A stretch of 64,000 bases of DNA from Alistipes sp. (lineage in GTDB: Bacteria; Bacteroidota; Bacteroidia; Bacteroidales; Rikenellaceae). The stretch lies in contig JAHHQN010000007.1 in the NCBI GenBank assembly GCA_020026375.1, positions 1 to 64,000 on the forward strand, read 5' to 3'. Shown here in pieces: positions 28,262 through 36,326 of the stretch (positions are counted from its first letter, which is position 1; each line of letters starts with the position of its first letter). A model generated the notes under the pieces. The model did not search any database and had not been told where the DNA came from. It saw only the letters and a program-made list of their open reading frames with translations. The position numbers and the translations under genes are program-made.

Positions 28262-29038
28262 TTAGTCGAGGAATGAGGTGAGAGGTGACGATGCCGAAGC
28301 CGACATGTCGGAACTGCTGACGCTGCCCAGACCGGCCTCGTAGGCTCGACGGCCTGCCTCCACCGCCTGACGGAAGGCCTCGGCCATGCTTACGGGGTCA
28401 CCGGCCACGGCGATGGCGGTGTTGACCAGCACGGCGTCGGCACCCATCTCCATGGCTTCGCAGGCGTGTGACGGTGCGCCCAGACCGGCATCGATGACCA
28501 CGGGGACATTGCTCTGCTCGATGATGATTTTCAGCATCTCGCGGGTCACAAGACCCTTGTTGGTGCCGATGGGGGCTGCCAGCGGCATGACTGTGGCGGC
28601 GCCTGCTTCCTCCAGTCGTTTACACAGTACGGGATCGGCCTGTATGTAGGGCAGGACCACAAATCCCAGACGTGCCAGCTCCTCGGTGGCCTTGAGTGTC
28701 TCCACGGGGTCGGGCATGAGGTATTTGGGGTCGGGGTGGATTTCGAGCTTGATGAAGTTGGTCGAGAAGGCTTCGCGTGCCAGCTGTGCGGCAAGAACGG
28801 CCTCTTCGGCATTTCTCACACCCGATGTGTTGGGCAGTATCTGTATGTCGGGCTGCATGATGTGGTGCAGCATGCTGTCTTCGGGATTCGACATGTCGAT
28901 TCGTTTCATGGCCACGGTGACCATTTCCGAACCGGAGGCTTTCAGGGCCTGCGACATCAGCTCGTTGGAGCTGAACTTGCCGGTGCCCACAAACAGACGC
29001 GATGAGAATTTGCGTCCGCCGATGATTAAATCACTCAT
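28262..29038 (-). CDS. thiG: Thiazole synthase ThiG
   Basis: Condenses deoxyxylulose-5-phosphate, dehydroglycine and ThiS-thiocarboxylate into the thiazole. Signatures are FSSRLFVGTGKFSS at the N-terminus, the Schiff-base Lys region FIKLEIHPDPKYL, VLPYIQADPVL, and the phosphate loop PVVIDAGLGAPSHACEAMEM. Length 258 residues is normal. The start overlaps the thiE stop by 4 bases, indicating translational coupling. Confidence 0.96.
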   Translation of the reverse strand: MSDLIIGGRKFSSRLFVGTGKFSSNELMSQALKASGSEMVTVAMKRIDMSNPEDSMLHHIMQPDIQILPNTSGVRNAEEAVLAAQLAREAFSTNFIKLEIHPDPKYLMPDPVETLKATEELARLGFVVLPYIQADPVLCKRLEEAGAATVMPLAAPIGTNKGLVTREMLKIIIEQSNVPVVIDAGLGAPSHACEAMEMGADAVLVNTAIAVAGDPVSMAEAFRQAVEAGRRAYEAGLGSVSSSDMSASASSPLTSFLD

Positions 29039-29661
29039 TTCTTGAAGTTGTTTATTCGTGTAACGATTTTGTTGGTTTCAGCCTGGGGGTCGGGAGCGTT
29101 GAGCAATGCCCCCGAGAGGGCTATTCCTGTCACTCCCGTCGAGAGGAGGGGGGCGATGTCGTCGGCCATGATGCCGCCGATGGCCACCGTCGGAATGTCG
29201 ATACCGTTCTCGCGGCAGCGGCGCATGATGTCGATGTAGCCCTCCGTTCCCAAAATGGGACTGAGGTTCTTCTTGGTGGTGGTGTAGCGGAACGGTCCGA
29301 TGCCGAGATAGTCGGCGCCGTCAGCCACTGCACGCGCCACATCTTCGAAGGTGTTGGCCGTGGCTCCGATAATGCAGCCCTGGCCCAGCATTTTGCGTGC
29401 CTGTGCTACGGGCATGTCGTTCTTGCCCAGATGGACACCGTCGGCCCCCAACTCTTTCACGAGTTCCACATGGTCGTCGATGATGAATGTGGCCCCATAT
29501 TGGCGGCACAGTGCGCCGATGCGTCTTCCTGTCCTGAGCAGCTCCTCTTCTGAGGCATCTTTCATGCGGAGCTGTATCCAGCGGCAGCCGCCTTCCAGCA
29601 CCTGAAGCGTGGCCTGTTCCTCGTCGAAGCGTAGGGTATGGTGGGTTATGAATTGCAACAT
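29035..29661 (-). CDS. thiE: Thiamine-phosphate synthase ThiE
   Basis: Joins HMP-PP and thiazole phosphate. The TIM-barrel protein of 208 residues keeps the catalytic and diphosphate-binding motifs GADGVHLGKNDMPV, GCIIGATANT, YLGIGPFRYTTTKKN and AIGGI. It overlaps the upstream thiE-like gene by 16 bases and thiG by 4. The presence of KKN after the GIGPFRYT motif argues that this copy, not its upstream paralog, is the true synthase. Confidence 0.94.
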   Translation of the reverse strand: MLQFITHHTLRFDEEQATLQVLEGGCRWIQLRMKDASEEELLRTGRRIGALCRQYGATFIIDDHVELVKELGADGVHLGKNDMPVAQARKMLGQGCIIGATANTFEDVARAVADGADYLGIGPFRYTTTKKNLSPILGTEGYIDIMRRCRENGIDIPTVAIGGIMADDIAPLLSTGVTGIALSGALLNAPDPQAETNKIVTRINNFKK

Positions 29662-30269
29662 GGGTATAGTGTTTCTGATTGTCTGCTGATAGCGATGATT
29701 TTTCTTGTCCGCTCCCTCATTTCACGAAGATTGCCGCTCTGCCAGATGTAGCCCAGAAAGGCGGCGCCGCCGAATCCCCATCGGGCCACAAGGGGCAGGT
29801 TGTCGGGGGTGATGCCGCCCAGAGCAATGATGCGCCGGTTGATGACACCTTCCGTGAAAGCCTGTTGCAGGACTGTGGGGGTGAAGGTCGAGGAGTAGCC
29901 CTGCTTCGAGATACTGTCGAATATGGGGCTGAGGAACTGGTAGTCGAACTCCCCGTCAAATCGGGCGACCTCCTGCAACGAGTGTGACGAACGGCTTTTC
30001 AGTCCGTCGAAATCTTGTGGCGGCAGGGGATTCCTGCGGTTGAGATGCACGCCGCCCAGACCATATTCCGCCGCCAGTGACAGGTGGTCCTGCAACGTGA
30101 TGCGGGGATAGTATCGCGTAGGTATCGACTCGATGAGTTGCCGCATCTGTGTCTCCTGCGAGTCGGGTTTTCGCAGGTGTAGCCGTTGTATACCCTCGTC
30201 GAGCAACATTGCCGACAACTCGGCCTCCTGTGGGAGGAAATGGGGAACGGTGATGACGATGGTGTTCAT
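29646..30269 (-). CDS. TenI-like / second ThiE-family protein
   Basis: A 207-residue TIM-barrel paralog of ThiE. It retains RLHLRKPD, GGVHLNRRNPLPP and ALGGITPDNLPL, but at the diphosphate-binding loop it has FLSPIFDSISKQGYSST instead of the ThiE pattern. This fits TenI-type thiazole tautomerases or an accessory ThiE. I start it at the ATG 30269 (MNTIVITV), one base after the thiS stop; longer starts would run through thiS. Function is inferred from fold and context. Confidence 0.8.
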   Translation of the reverse strand: MNTIVITVPHFLPQEAELSAMLLDEGIQRLHLRKPDSQETQMRQLIESIPTRYYPRITLQDHLSLAAEYGLGGVHLNRRNPLPPQDFDGLKSRSSHSLQEVARFDGEFDYQFLSPIFDSISKQGYSSTFTPTVLQQAFTEGVINRRIIALGGITPDNLPLVARWGFGGAAFLGYIWQSGNLREMRERTRKIIAISRQSETLYPCCNS

Positions 30270-30270
30270 G

Positions 30271-30471
30271 TCAACCTCCGCACACGGCTTGAATGACAGT
30301 GAGTTTGGCTCCTTCTTCAAGAGGGGTCGTAGCCCATGCCGCACGCGGTATGACACGGTTGTTGACGGCAACGGCAATTCCCTTGGCCGACATGCCCTGC
30401 GAGGCGATGAGTCGGTCGAGAGTAATCCCCTCTTCGGTGGTGACGGGGGTGTTGTTGATGAATATTTCCAT
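30271..30471 (-). CDS. thiS: Sulfur carrier protein ThiS
   Basis: Ubiquitin-like sulfur carrier of 66 residues ending in the required Gly-Gly (QAVCGG), where the thiocarboxylate forms. MEIFINNTP and the central GIAVAVNNRVIPRAAW are typical of ThiS. First gene of the operon, 63 bases downstream of the TPP riboswitch. Confidence 0.93.
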   Translation of the reverse strand: MEIFINNTPVTTEEGITLDRLIASQGMSAKGIAVAVNNRVIPRAAWATTPLEEGAKLTVIQAVCGG

Positions 30472-30534
30472 GATTGTACCGTAATTTACTATCCTGAGAG
30501 GTGCTTGCAGGTGTCTGCAAAATTACGGTCTATG

Positions 30535-30660
30535 ACAAGTCCCTTCGGCAGTACGAACTGCATCAGGTTCATAGGGTGTAATCTCAGCCTTGCTCGAGAA
30601 TGCCGCCGCCGCGAAGAAGTCATCGGGCCGGTGGGCGTTCTGTGAAGGCACCCCTCTTGT
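30535..30660 (-). ncRNA. TPP riboswitch (THI element)
   Basis: On the minus strand the conserved TPP aptamer segments appear in order: GAGGGGTGCC, a long variable P3 arm, GGCTGAGATTACACCCT, then GAACCTGATGCAGTTCGTAC and GAAGGGACTTGT. It precedes thiS and should repress the operon when thiamine diphosphate is abundant, by blocking translation or elongation. The stretch 30472-30534 would hold the expression platform. Confidence 0.95.
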
Positions 30661-30678
30661 TTCGGATATGTTGTAGTA

Positions 30679-30686
30679 CAAATGTA
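30679..30686 (-). promoter_or_regulatory. Promoter -7 element of the thi operon
   Basis: The minus strand reads TACATTTG, matching TAnnTTTG, about 19 bases upstream of the riboswitch 5' end. No clear -33 TTG is visible. Confidence 0.55.
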
Positions 30687-30901
30687 CGAAAAAAACGGAG
30701 AGGGTGTCACCGGCAGGGGTGAAAAGTTGACGAATTAGCGAGAACTTTTAATAAATGGGGATAACCACCTATATTATAAAGTGATTCCGGCGGAATTTCA
30801 AACAATCGCAGACCGATGAGTCCAATACGAAGATGATTTTTTCGTCCTGTAAGTCGGTTTTGTCGTGTGAAAGCACTACCTTTACACCAAACTAATGAAC
30901 T

Positions 30902-31300
30902 ATGGCAAAGACAGATTACATACAGGCCAACAAAGAGTGGCTTGCGGCGAAAGCCGGAGAGGAGGGTGTACTGCCCTTGAGCAACGGAATCTATTACAAG
31001 GTGCTGGCATCGGGAGCCGGTGACGGCCGCCACCCCTCGCCGCGCAGTGTCATCACGGCGCACTACACGGGTTGGACCATCGACGGCAAGCAGTTTGACA
31101 GCAGCCGCGGCGGCACGCCGATTGCCTTCCGTCTCAACGAACTCATCGAGGGTTGGATTATCGCCATGCAGCAGATGTGTGTGGGTGACAAGTGGGAGAT
31201 TTATCTTCCTGCCGAGATGGGCTACGGCCGTTTCTCGCAGCCCGGAATTCCCGGCGGTTCGACACTGATTTTCGAAATCGAACTGCTGGCCATCATGTAG
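30902..31300 (+). CDS. FKBP-type peptidyl-prolyl cis-trans isomerase
   Basis: A single-domain FKBP of 132 residues without a signal peptide, so probably cytoplasmic. Core motifs are VITAHYTGWTIDGKQFDSS, LIEGWIIAMQQMCVGDKWEI, LPAEMGYG and GSTLIFEIELL. It catalyses prolyl isomerisation in folding. It stands alone between the thi promoter region and a convergent protease gene. Only weak promoter-like sequence precedes it (TACCTTTA at 30877). Confidence 0.92.
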   Translation: MAKTDYIQANKEWLAAKAGEEGVLPLSNGIYYKVLASGAGDGRHPSPRSVITAHYTGWTIDGKQFDSSRGGTPIAFRLNELIEGWIIAMQQMCVGDKWEIYLPAEMGYGRFSQPGIPGGSTLIFEIELLAIM

Positions 31301-31320
31301 CACGGATACCCTTATAAATG

Positions 31321-31357
31321 AAAAAGAGTTGAATGATTCGTCATTCAACTCTTTTTT
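31321..31357 (+). terminator. Terminator after the FKBP gene
   Basis: GAGTTGAATGA (31326-31336), a stable TTCG tetraloop, TCATTCAACTC (31341-31351), then six T residues. A-residues on the left make it usable from the convergent gene too. Confidence 0.92.
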
Positions 31358-31375
31358 CGTATGGAGTGTCGAAGG

Positions 31376-33454
31376 TCAGAACGAGTAGGCCTTCATGCGG
31401 GTGAAGCGGATAATCTGTGTGGGCTGGTTGGTTTTGCCCGGATAGTCGATGAGGTGGATATCGTCACCGCGCTTCTCCACCTTGTAGGAGGCGAGTCTGG
31501 GATTGCCGCCGTCGTCGGAGTTGGTCACATAGATACGGGTGACGAGTCCCTCCTCCACATCATATCCCCAGGCCGTCAGCTCGTGGCTGTCAATCGAGAG
31601 TGCCGTGGCGCCTTCGTCAATCAACTGCATGAAGAGCTCCGAGAATATCTTGTGCATGCTCTTTTTCTCTTCGCGTGAAGGCAGTATCCAGCCCGAGTAG
31701 GCACCGAATTCCTCCACATAGTCGCTCTGGAACAGTTCCTGCTCCTTGTCGGCGGACAACACACCTCTGAAATAGCCGCCCTCGTGAACCTTGCCGCCCT
31801 TGTCGGGGGTGGCACTGTTGGAGGAGGAGTGGGTCATGCCGCCGCCCTCCAAGAACCATCTGATGGCCGGGCGTGTGCTGTGCATGTAGTTGGTCCAGCA
31901 GTCAAAGAAGGTGTCGAAGATGGCCAGACGATAGCGGCTGCCTGGGCCGTGGGGCATGTCGTCAGGCAACTGGTAACCCTGCTTGACCAGGTCGTCGAGC
32001 CACCATTGCAGCAGGTTCGACGATGCGGCCGCCCAGCAGAGCAGACCGTCCTGGGGTGAGTTACCGTTACCTATCTTGTTCACATCGTACCAACCCGACT
32101 GTGCGTCTACATTGCGGGCGAAACGTGTGCCGTTGACCAGCTGGCCGTCGGGGCCGGTTTCGCTCTCGGGTCGTGCCGTGATGTGGATATGGTTGCTGCG
32201 CTCGCCCTCCTTCACGGCGTAGAATTCATAGCTGCCCTTGCGTGAGGTCTTGAACGTGTAGCCCGAAATCGGATTTTCGAAGAGCTCGTTTTCGCGACGA
32301 ATGATGGTACTCTGTCGGGTGACGTCCTTGCCGCCCTGCATGACCACAAACTCCACCTGGTCGGTATTGTCGGCGATGATGGTCATCTTCTCCGAACGGG
32401 TGGAGAGGGTGATGGGACCCTCCACCTCGGGGGCGGACTCGATTTTCACTGCGGAGCGGAGGGCCGTCATGCCGTCGGTGGGCGAGGGAAGGGCGGCTTC
32501 AAAAATCTTCAGCGAGTCGAATGGCTCCTTCTCCTGCTTGAGAAGTTCGCCCGAGGCCGTGACGCTGACGGTCGTTTCCTTGCTTTCGGTGGGCATACCC
32601 CACAGGTAGAGGAAGTCCTCCGACGAGGGCTGCTCATTGTTCCGAAGGAGAATCGGTGTGGAGAAGTGCAGGTCGATGCAGTGCGGAGTATCGGCAAGGG
32701 GAGTCCATTGCAGGCCGGCTTCGTCGTCCATCTCCTGCAGTGCCTTTGTGTCCGAGAGATCATAGCTGCCGCCGAACGAAAGTGCTTCGCTCCGGATTTG
32801 CAGTGTGGAGATTTCCACCTGTGCGTCGGCCTGACAGCTGACAATGTGGTGCGAGAGTATCCGTGCCGGGGCGCTCACCTGTACGGCCAGCTGCGTGCGG
32901 CCGTTTTCCGAGACGGCGAACTGTCCCTTCTCGTCGGTGGGAATGGACTGCCATGTCGATACATAGGGTTGGTGCAGCGTCACAGTGGTCTGCTCCTTCG
33001 AGGGGGTGGTGTCGGAGGGGGCGTCGAACTGTATCTGTCGGGTGTCGGCGTTCCAGCGGCCGCCGATGAGGAGCTTGAGCTGCCATGTTCTTGTGGAGTC
33101 TGCCTTCATACCCTTCAGGTCGACCTCCAACTGTTGCAGGCCTGCCTGTCGGAGCTGTTCCTCCGTGCGTCGCATCACCAGCGGAAGGTAGATGATCTCC
33201 TCCTTGTCGGTATTGCGAATCAGTGCCACGGCCGTCTCCTCTTCGGCAAAGGCCAGCATTGGACTGTCGTGTCGGAGGTCGGCGTAGAGGTCGAGCGTGA
33301 GCTTCAAATCCTCGGCCGGAGTGGGGGTGGGGTGCTGTCCATGATCTTCCGGATCCGTAGGCGGACTGTCGGGAAGAGTGTCGTGCTTGTCACATGCAGT
33401 CAGCAGCAACAAGGCCATACATATCGCCCAGAGGCGTTGGGTGTAATGAATCAT
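31376..33454 (-). CDS. IdeS/Mac-like (family C66) cysteine protease lipoprotein
   Basis: A 692-residue lipoprotein (lipobox LLTAC, Cys21). Residues about 450-692 resemble the streptococcal IgG-degrading protease IdeS/Mac: SGWYDVNKIGNGN, the nucleophile in LLCWAAASSNLLQWWLDD (C473), H624 in SIDSHELTAWGYD and IYVTNSDDGG (N645, D647). The Lys before the Cys (K460) is kept; the first Asp of the IdeS TDSD motif is Asn here. About 430 residues of beta-rich, Ig-like sequence precede the domain and are absent from IdeS. Surface or periplasmic protease; antibody cleavage is not shown and other substrates are possible. The gene stands alone. Confidence 0.8.
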   Translation of the reverse strand: MIHYTQRLWAICMALLLLTACDKHDTLPDSPPTDPEDHGQHPTPTPAEDLKLTLDLYADLRHDSPMLAFAEEETAVALIRNTDKEEIIYLPLVMRRTEEQLRQAGLQQLEVDLKGMKADSTRTWQLKLLIGGRWNADTRQIQFDAPSDTTPSKEQTTVTLHQPYVSTWQSIPTDEKGQFAVSENGRTQLAVQVSAPARILSHHIVSCQADAQVEISTLQIRSEALSFGGSYDLSDTKALQEMDDEAGLQWTPLADTPHCIDLHFSTPILLRNNEQPSSEDFLYLWGMPTESKETTVSVTASGELLKQEKEPFDSLKIFEAALPSPTDGMTALRSAVKIESAPEVEGPITLSTRSEKMTIIADNTDQVEFVVMQGGKDVTRQSTIIRRENELFENPISGYTFKTSRKGSYEFYAVKEGERSNHIHITARPESETGPDGQLVNGTRFARNVDAQSGWYDVNKIGNGNSPQDGLLCWAAASSNLLQWWLDDLVKQGYQLPDDMPHGPGSRYRLAIFDTFFDCWTNYMHSTRPAIRWFLEGGGMTHSSSNSATPDKGGKVHEGGYFRGVLSADKEQELFQSDYVEEFGAYSGWILPSREEKKSMHKIFSELFMQLIDEGATALSIDSHELTAWGYDVEEGLVTRIYVTNSDDGGNPRLASYKVEKRGDDIHLIDYPGKTNQPTQIIRFTRMKAYSF

Positions 33455-33646
33455 AAATTGAATGTTCTTTAAAAAATTAGGAAGGGTATATCCCTTCGAG
33501 TTGCAAAAATACTTTTTTTTCTTTCAATGACAAGCATCGTGGAAGAAGAAAATGTGGAACGGCCGATTCTTCATGGGGCGGGTCGGGCGATATGGAGCGG
33601 TGAAAAAACGCATTGTTGGAATTTTCGTAATAGTTGTTTATTTTTA

Positions 33647-33702
33647 GAAATAAGAAATAAGAAATAAGAAATAAGAAATAAGAAATAAGAAATAAGAAAT
33701 AA
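33647..33702 (+). repeat. Eight tandem copies of the heptamer GAAATAA
   Basis: Eight perfect contiguous copies of GAAATAA end 5 bases before the -7 box TATATTTG (33708-33715) of the receptor gene at 33753. The array therefore occupies the whole -33 region. A change in copy number by slippage would move upstream sequence by 7 bases and could switch or tune expression. Confidence 0.95.
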
Positions 33703-33707
33703 GATTA

Positions 33708-33715
33708 TATATTTG
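33708..33715 (+). promoter_or_regulatory. Promoter -7 element of the outer-membrane receptor gene
   Basis: TATATTTG matches TAnnTTTG, 38 bases before the ATG at 33753. Its -33 partner would have to lie within the heptamer array, which contains no TTG. Confidence 0.65.
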
Positions 33716-33752
33716 TCTCGCCAATTATTATCAAATTACAAACCTAAACTTT

Positions 33753-36164
33753 ATGTCAGTATCTGCTCTGCGGAAAGCATTTCTTCTGTTTTCCCTCATG
33801 CTTTTGCCGTCGCTGTCGGCCATGGCCCAACATGCAGTGTCGGGTCGTGTGGTCGACTCGTTGGGCATGCCGGTCGAAGCGGCCGTTTTCTCTTTTGTAA
33901 AATCACCTTCCGGCGCGCCCCTGCATCAGGGTGTCACCAATTCCGACGGCCGGTTGAAAGCCGTTGTAGGGGGTGAAGTACAACTCTATGTCAGCTGTCT
34001 GGGCTTCAAACCCTACTTGAGCGAACCCTTTTCTGTGAACGAGGCGATGGAGCTGGCGCCGGTGCGACTGGCGGCCGACACCTATGTTCTCAACGATGTG
34101 GTTGTGGTGGGCGAGCAGCGCACCCCGTCATTGCGAATCGAGAAGGGCAAGATGATATTCTCGCCCAAAAACAGCAGCATTACGGCCGGAGGCACGGCTC
34201 TCGATGTGCTGGGCAAGACTCCGGGTGTGTTTGTCGACGGACAGAACAACATCTCGATGGGCGGCAAGAACAGTGTTCTTGTGATTCTTAACGGCCGCCA
34301 TACCTACATGCAGCACGAGGAGCTGGTGTCGTTGCTCAAATCCACCCCTTCGTCGGCGGTATCGTCGGTGGAGGTGATTCAGAATCCCTCGGCGCAGTAC
34401 GACGCCGAAGGGTCGGGTGGTGTGATAAACATCGTCATGGAGCATGCGCCGCGTCGGGGCTTCTCGCTGATGATGAACAACGGTCTTTCGTATTGGAGTC
34501 GCTGGCGTCAGAATACCGAACTGTCGGTCGGCTACACCCACAACAAACTCAGTCTCTACGGCAATTACAGCCATGCCATGGGTTCCTACAATCTCGAATA
34601 CGGCATGCGGCGTATCCAGAACGGCAAGTGCTACGACAGCCCCACCTTCGACACCGACAGGAAAAAGAGCGTGTCGGGCAACCTGAACATGGACTATACC
34701 TTCAATTCCCGTCACAAGCTCAGTGCGCGCGTCGACATCAACACCCTGTTCGGACCGGGTGTCACCAACACCGTCACCGACATCTACAATGCCGAGAACA
34801 TGGAACTGGAGCAGACACTCATCGCCCAAAATGATTATTATCGTCAGAAGGGTAACCGCTATGGCGGCAACCTGTTCTATGTGATGACACCGCGCGAAGG
34901 GGAGCGTTATTCGCTCGATGTCAACTATGCGTGGTTCGATGGCTGTTCGAAGAACCTCCAGCCCAACAAATCTCTGTCGGCCGACGGCGAGGTGTTGAGC
35001 GACAGACTCTACCGCTCGGGAAATTTCAGAGACATACACATCTTTGCGGCGGCCTACGACCAGCAGCACCCCGTGGGAGGCGGTGAGTTGAAGTCGGGTG
35101 TGAAGTATTCGCGAGTGAATGCCGACAACGGTGCCGAGTTTTACGAAATCATCGACGGCGAGGCCCACATCGACGCTTCGCAGTCCAACCGTTTCTCCTA
35201 TGAGGAACAGATTGTGGCCGGTTACCTGCTCTACACGCGTTCGTTGGGTGAGCGCTGGAACTGGGAGGTAGGCCTGCGTGGTGAAGGTACCTTCGCCACA
35301 GGGGTGCTGACTTCCGAAATCGCTTCGCAGAACCAGACCAACCATCGCGACAAGTTCGACCTCTTTCCCTCGGCGAGCCTGCATTGGGCGGCCGGTGAAA
35401 ACCATAATCTGACGTTGAGCTATGCTAAGCGTATCGACCGTCCCGCCTACCAGGACCTCAACCCCTTCGAATATATGCTCGACGAGCTCTCGTGCTGGCG
35501 AGGCAATCCGTTTCTGGCGCCGCAGAAGAGCCACTCCGTGGGACTCGACTACGTGCGTCGCAACACCTCGCTTTCCCTTTCCTACACCTATGTGAAAGAC
35601 CACAAGGCACAGATTACCGACACCGTGTCGGTGAGTCGTGTGATGATGATTCCGCGCAATGTGGGCACCCGTCAGCAGATTTCGTTGAGCGGTTACCAGC
35701 GTCTGAACGTGGCGCGCTGGTGGCGCATGTCGCTCCATGTGACGGGCTATTATGTGGTCAACGACATCGCTTTCGACGAGTGGCGCAAGTTCCACCCCGA
35801 CGGTTTTGCGGGAATCTTCACCCTGCAGAACACCGTGCATCTGCCGTGGAACATCGTCATGGAACTCAACGGCAGTTTCCATACCCGTCATTTGGGGGCG
35901 GCCAACGAATACAAGAAACCCTCCGGTTATGTGGACTTGGGGCTTAGCCGCAGTTTTGCCGACAACAGGTGGAGTGTGGGTATCGCCCTTCGCGACATGT
36001 TCTGGACTTCGCGCTGGGACGATTACAGTGCGTATGGCGATTTCAAGTTGTGGAACTGGGGCAAGAGCGAATCGCGGCGTGTGAATTTCAATGTCACCTA
36101 CCGGTTCGGCAAGCAGAAAAACAGTGAAAGAGGCGGTAACATCGAGGAGATTGACCGTCTGTGA
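33753..36164 (+). CDS. Outer-membrane beta-barrel receptor (TonB-receptor-like, OMP_b-brl_3 type)
   Basis: An 803-residue outer-membrane protein with signal peptide (about 1-24, ending SAMA). A carboxypeptidase-like domain follows (about 25-110, SLGMPVEAAVFSFV), then a plug-like region (about 120-230: SSITAGGTALDVLGKTPGVF, SVEVIQNPSAQYDAEGSGGV) and a long barrel with many amphipathic strands (ENHNLTLSYAKRIDRPAYQD). This layout matches the TonB-receptor-related outer membrane protein family common in Bacteroidota. No partner lipoprotein is adjacent. The promoter overlaps the heptamer array, so expression may vary between cells. Ligand unknown. Confidence 0.85.
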   Translation: MSVSALRKAFLLFSLMLLPSLSAMAQHAVSGRVVDSLGMPVEAAVFSFVKSPSGAPLHQGVTNSDGRLKAVVGGEVQLYVSCLGFKPYLSEPFSVNEAMELAPVRLAADTYVLNDVVVVGEQRTPSLRIEKGKMIFSPKNSSITAGGTALDVLGKTPGVFVDGQNNISMGGKNSVLVILNGRHTYMQHEELVSLLKSTPSSAVSSVEVIQNPSAQYDAEGSGGVINIVMEHAPRRGFSLMMNNGLSYWSRWRQNTELSVGYTHNKLSLYGNYSHAMGSYNLEYGMRRIQNGKCYDSPTFDTDRKKSVSGNLNMDYTFNSRHKLSARVDINTLFGPGVTNTVTDIYNAENMELEQTLIAQNDYYRQKGNRYGGNLFYVMTPREGERYSLDVNYAWFDGCSKNLQPNKSLSADGEVLSDRLYRSGNFRDIHIFAAAYDQQHPVGGGELKSGVKYSRVNADNGAEFYEIIDGEAHIDASQSNRFSYEEQIVAGYLLYTRSLGERWNWEVGLRGEGTFATGVLTSEIASQNQTNHRDKFDLFPSASLHWAAGENHNLTLSYAKRIDRPAYQDLNPFEYMLDELSCWRGNPFLAPQKSHSVGLDYVRRNTSLSLSYTYVKDHKAQITDTVSVSRVMMIPRNVGTRQQISLSGYQRLNVARWWRMSLHVTGYYVVNDIAFDEWRKFHPDGFAGIFTLQNTVHLPWNIVMELNGSFHTRHLGAANEYKKPSGYVDLGLSRSFADNRWSVGIALRDMFWTSRWDDYSAYGDFKLWNWGKSESRRVNFNVTYRFGKQKNSERGGNIEEIDRL

Positions 36165-36170
36165 GAGAAA

Positions 36171-36202
36171 GGTCGGAGATGAAAACTCCGACCTTTTTTT
36201 TT
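36171..36202 (+). terminator. Terminator after the receptor gene
   Basis: GGTCGGAG pairs with CTCCGACC across a short loop and is followed by nine T residues, seven bases after the stop codon. Confidence 0.9.
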
Positions 36203-36275
36203 GGAGGGCTGCGGTCGGATTTTCTCTCTTTGAATCCGATGTTGCAGGGAGTGTTTTCCAGGAAAATTTGTTTTA

Positions 36276-36296
36276 TTGCAAAATTTTTGCAAAATT
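36276..36296 (+). promoter_or_regulatory. Direct repeat upstream of pgmB, possible operator
   Basis: TTGCAAAATT occurs twice with an 11-base period (36276-36285 and 36287-36296), one helical turn apart, 30 bases before the pgmB start. This spacing would suit a regulator binding one face of the DNA. No TAnnTTTG box is seen nearby, so the promoter is unassigned. Confidence 0.35.
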
Positions 36297-36326
36297 AGAA
36301 TTACCAAAACTCGAAAAACCTGAAAA

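Noticed and set aside
33647..33702. Repeat array considered as a CRISPR
   Set aside because: Seven-base units without spacers; this is a simple tandem repeat.
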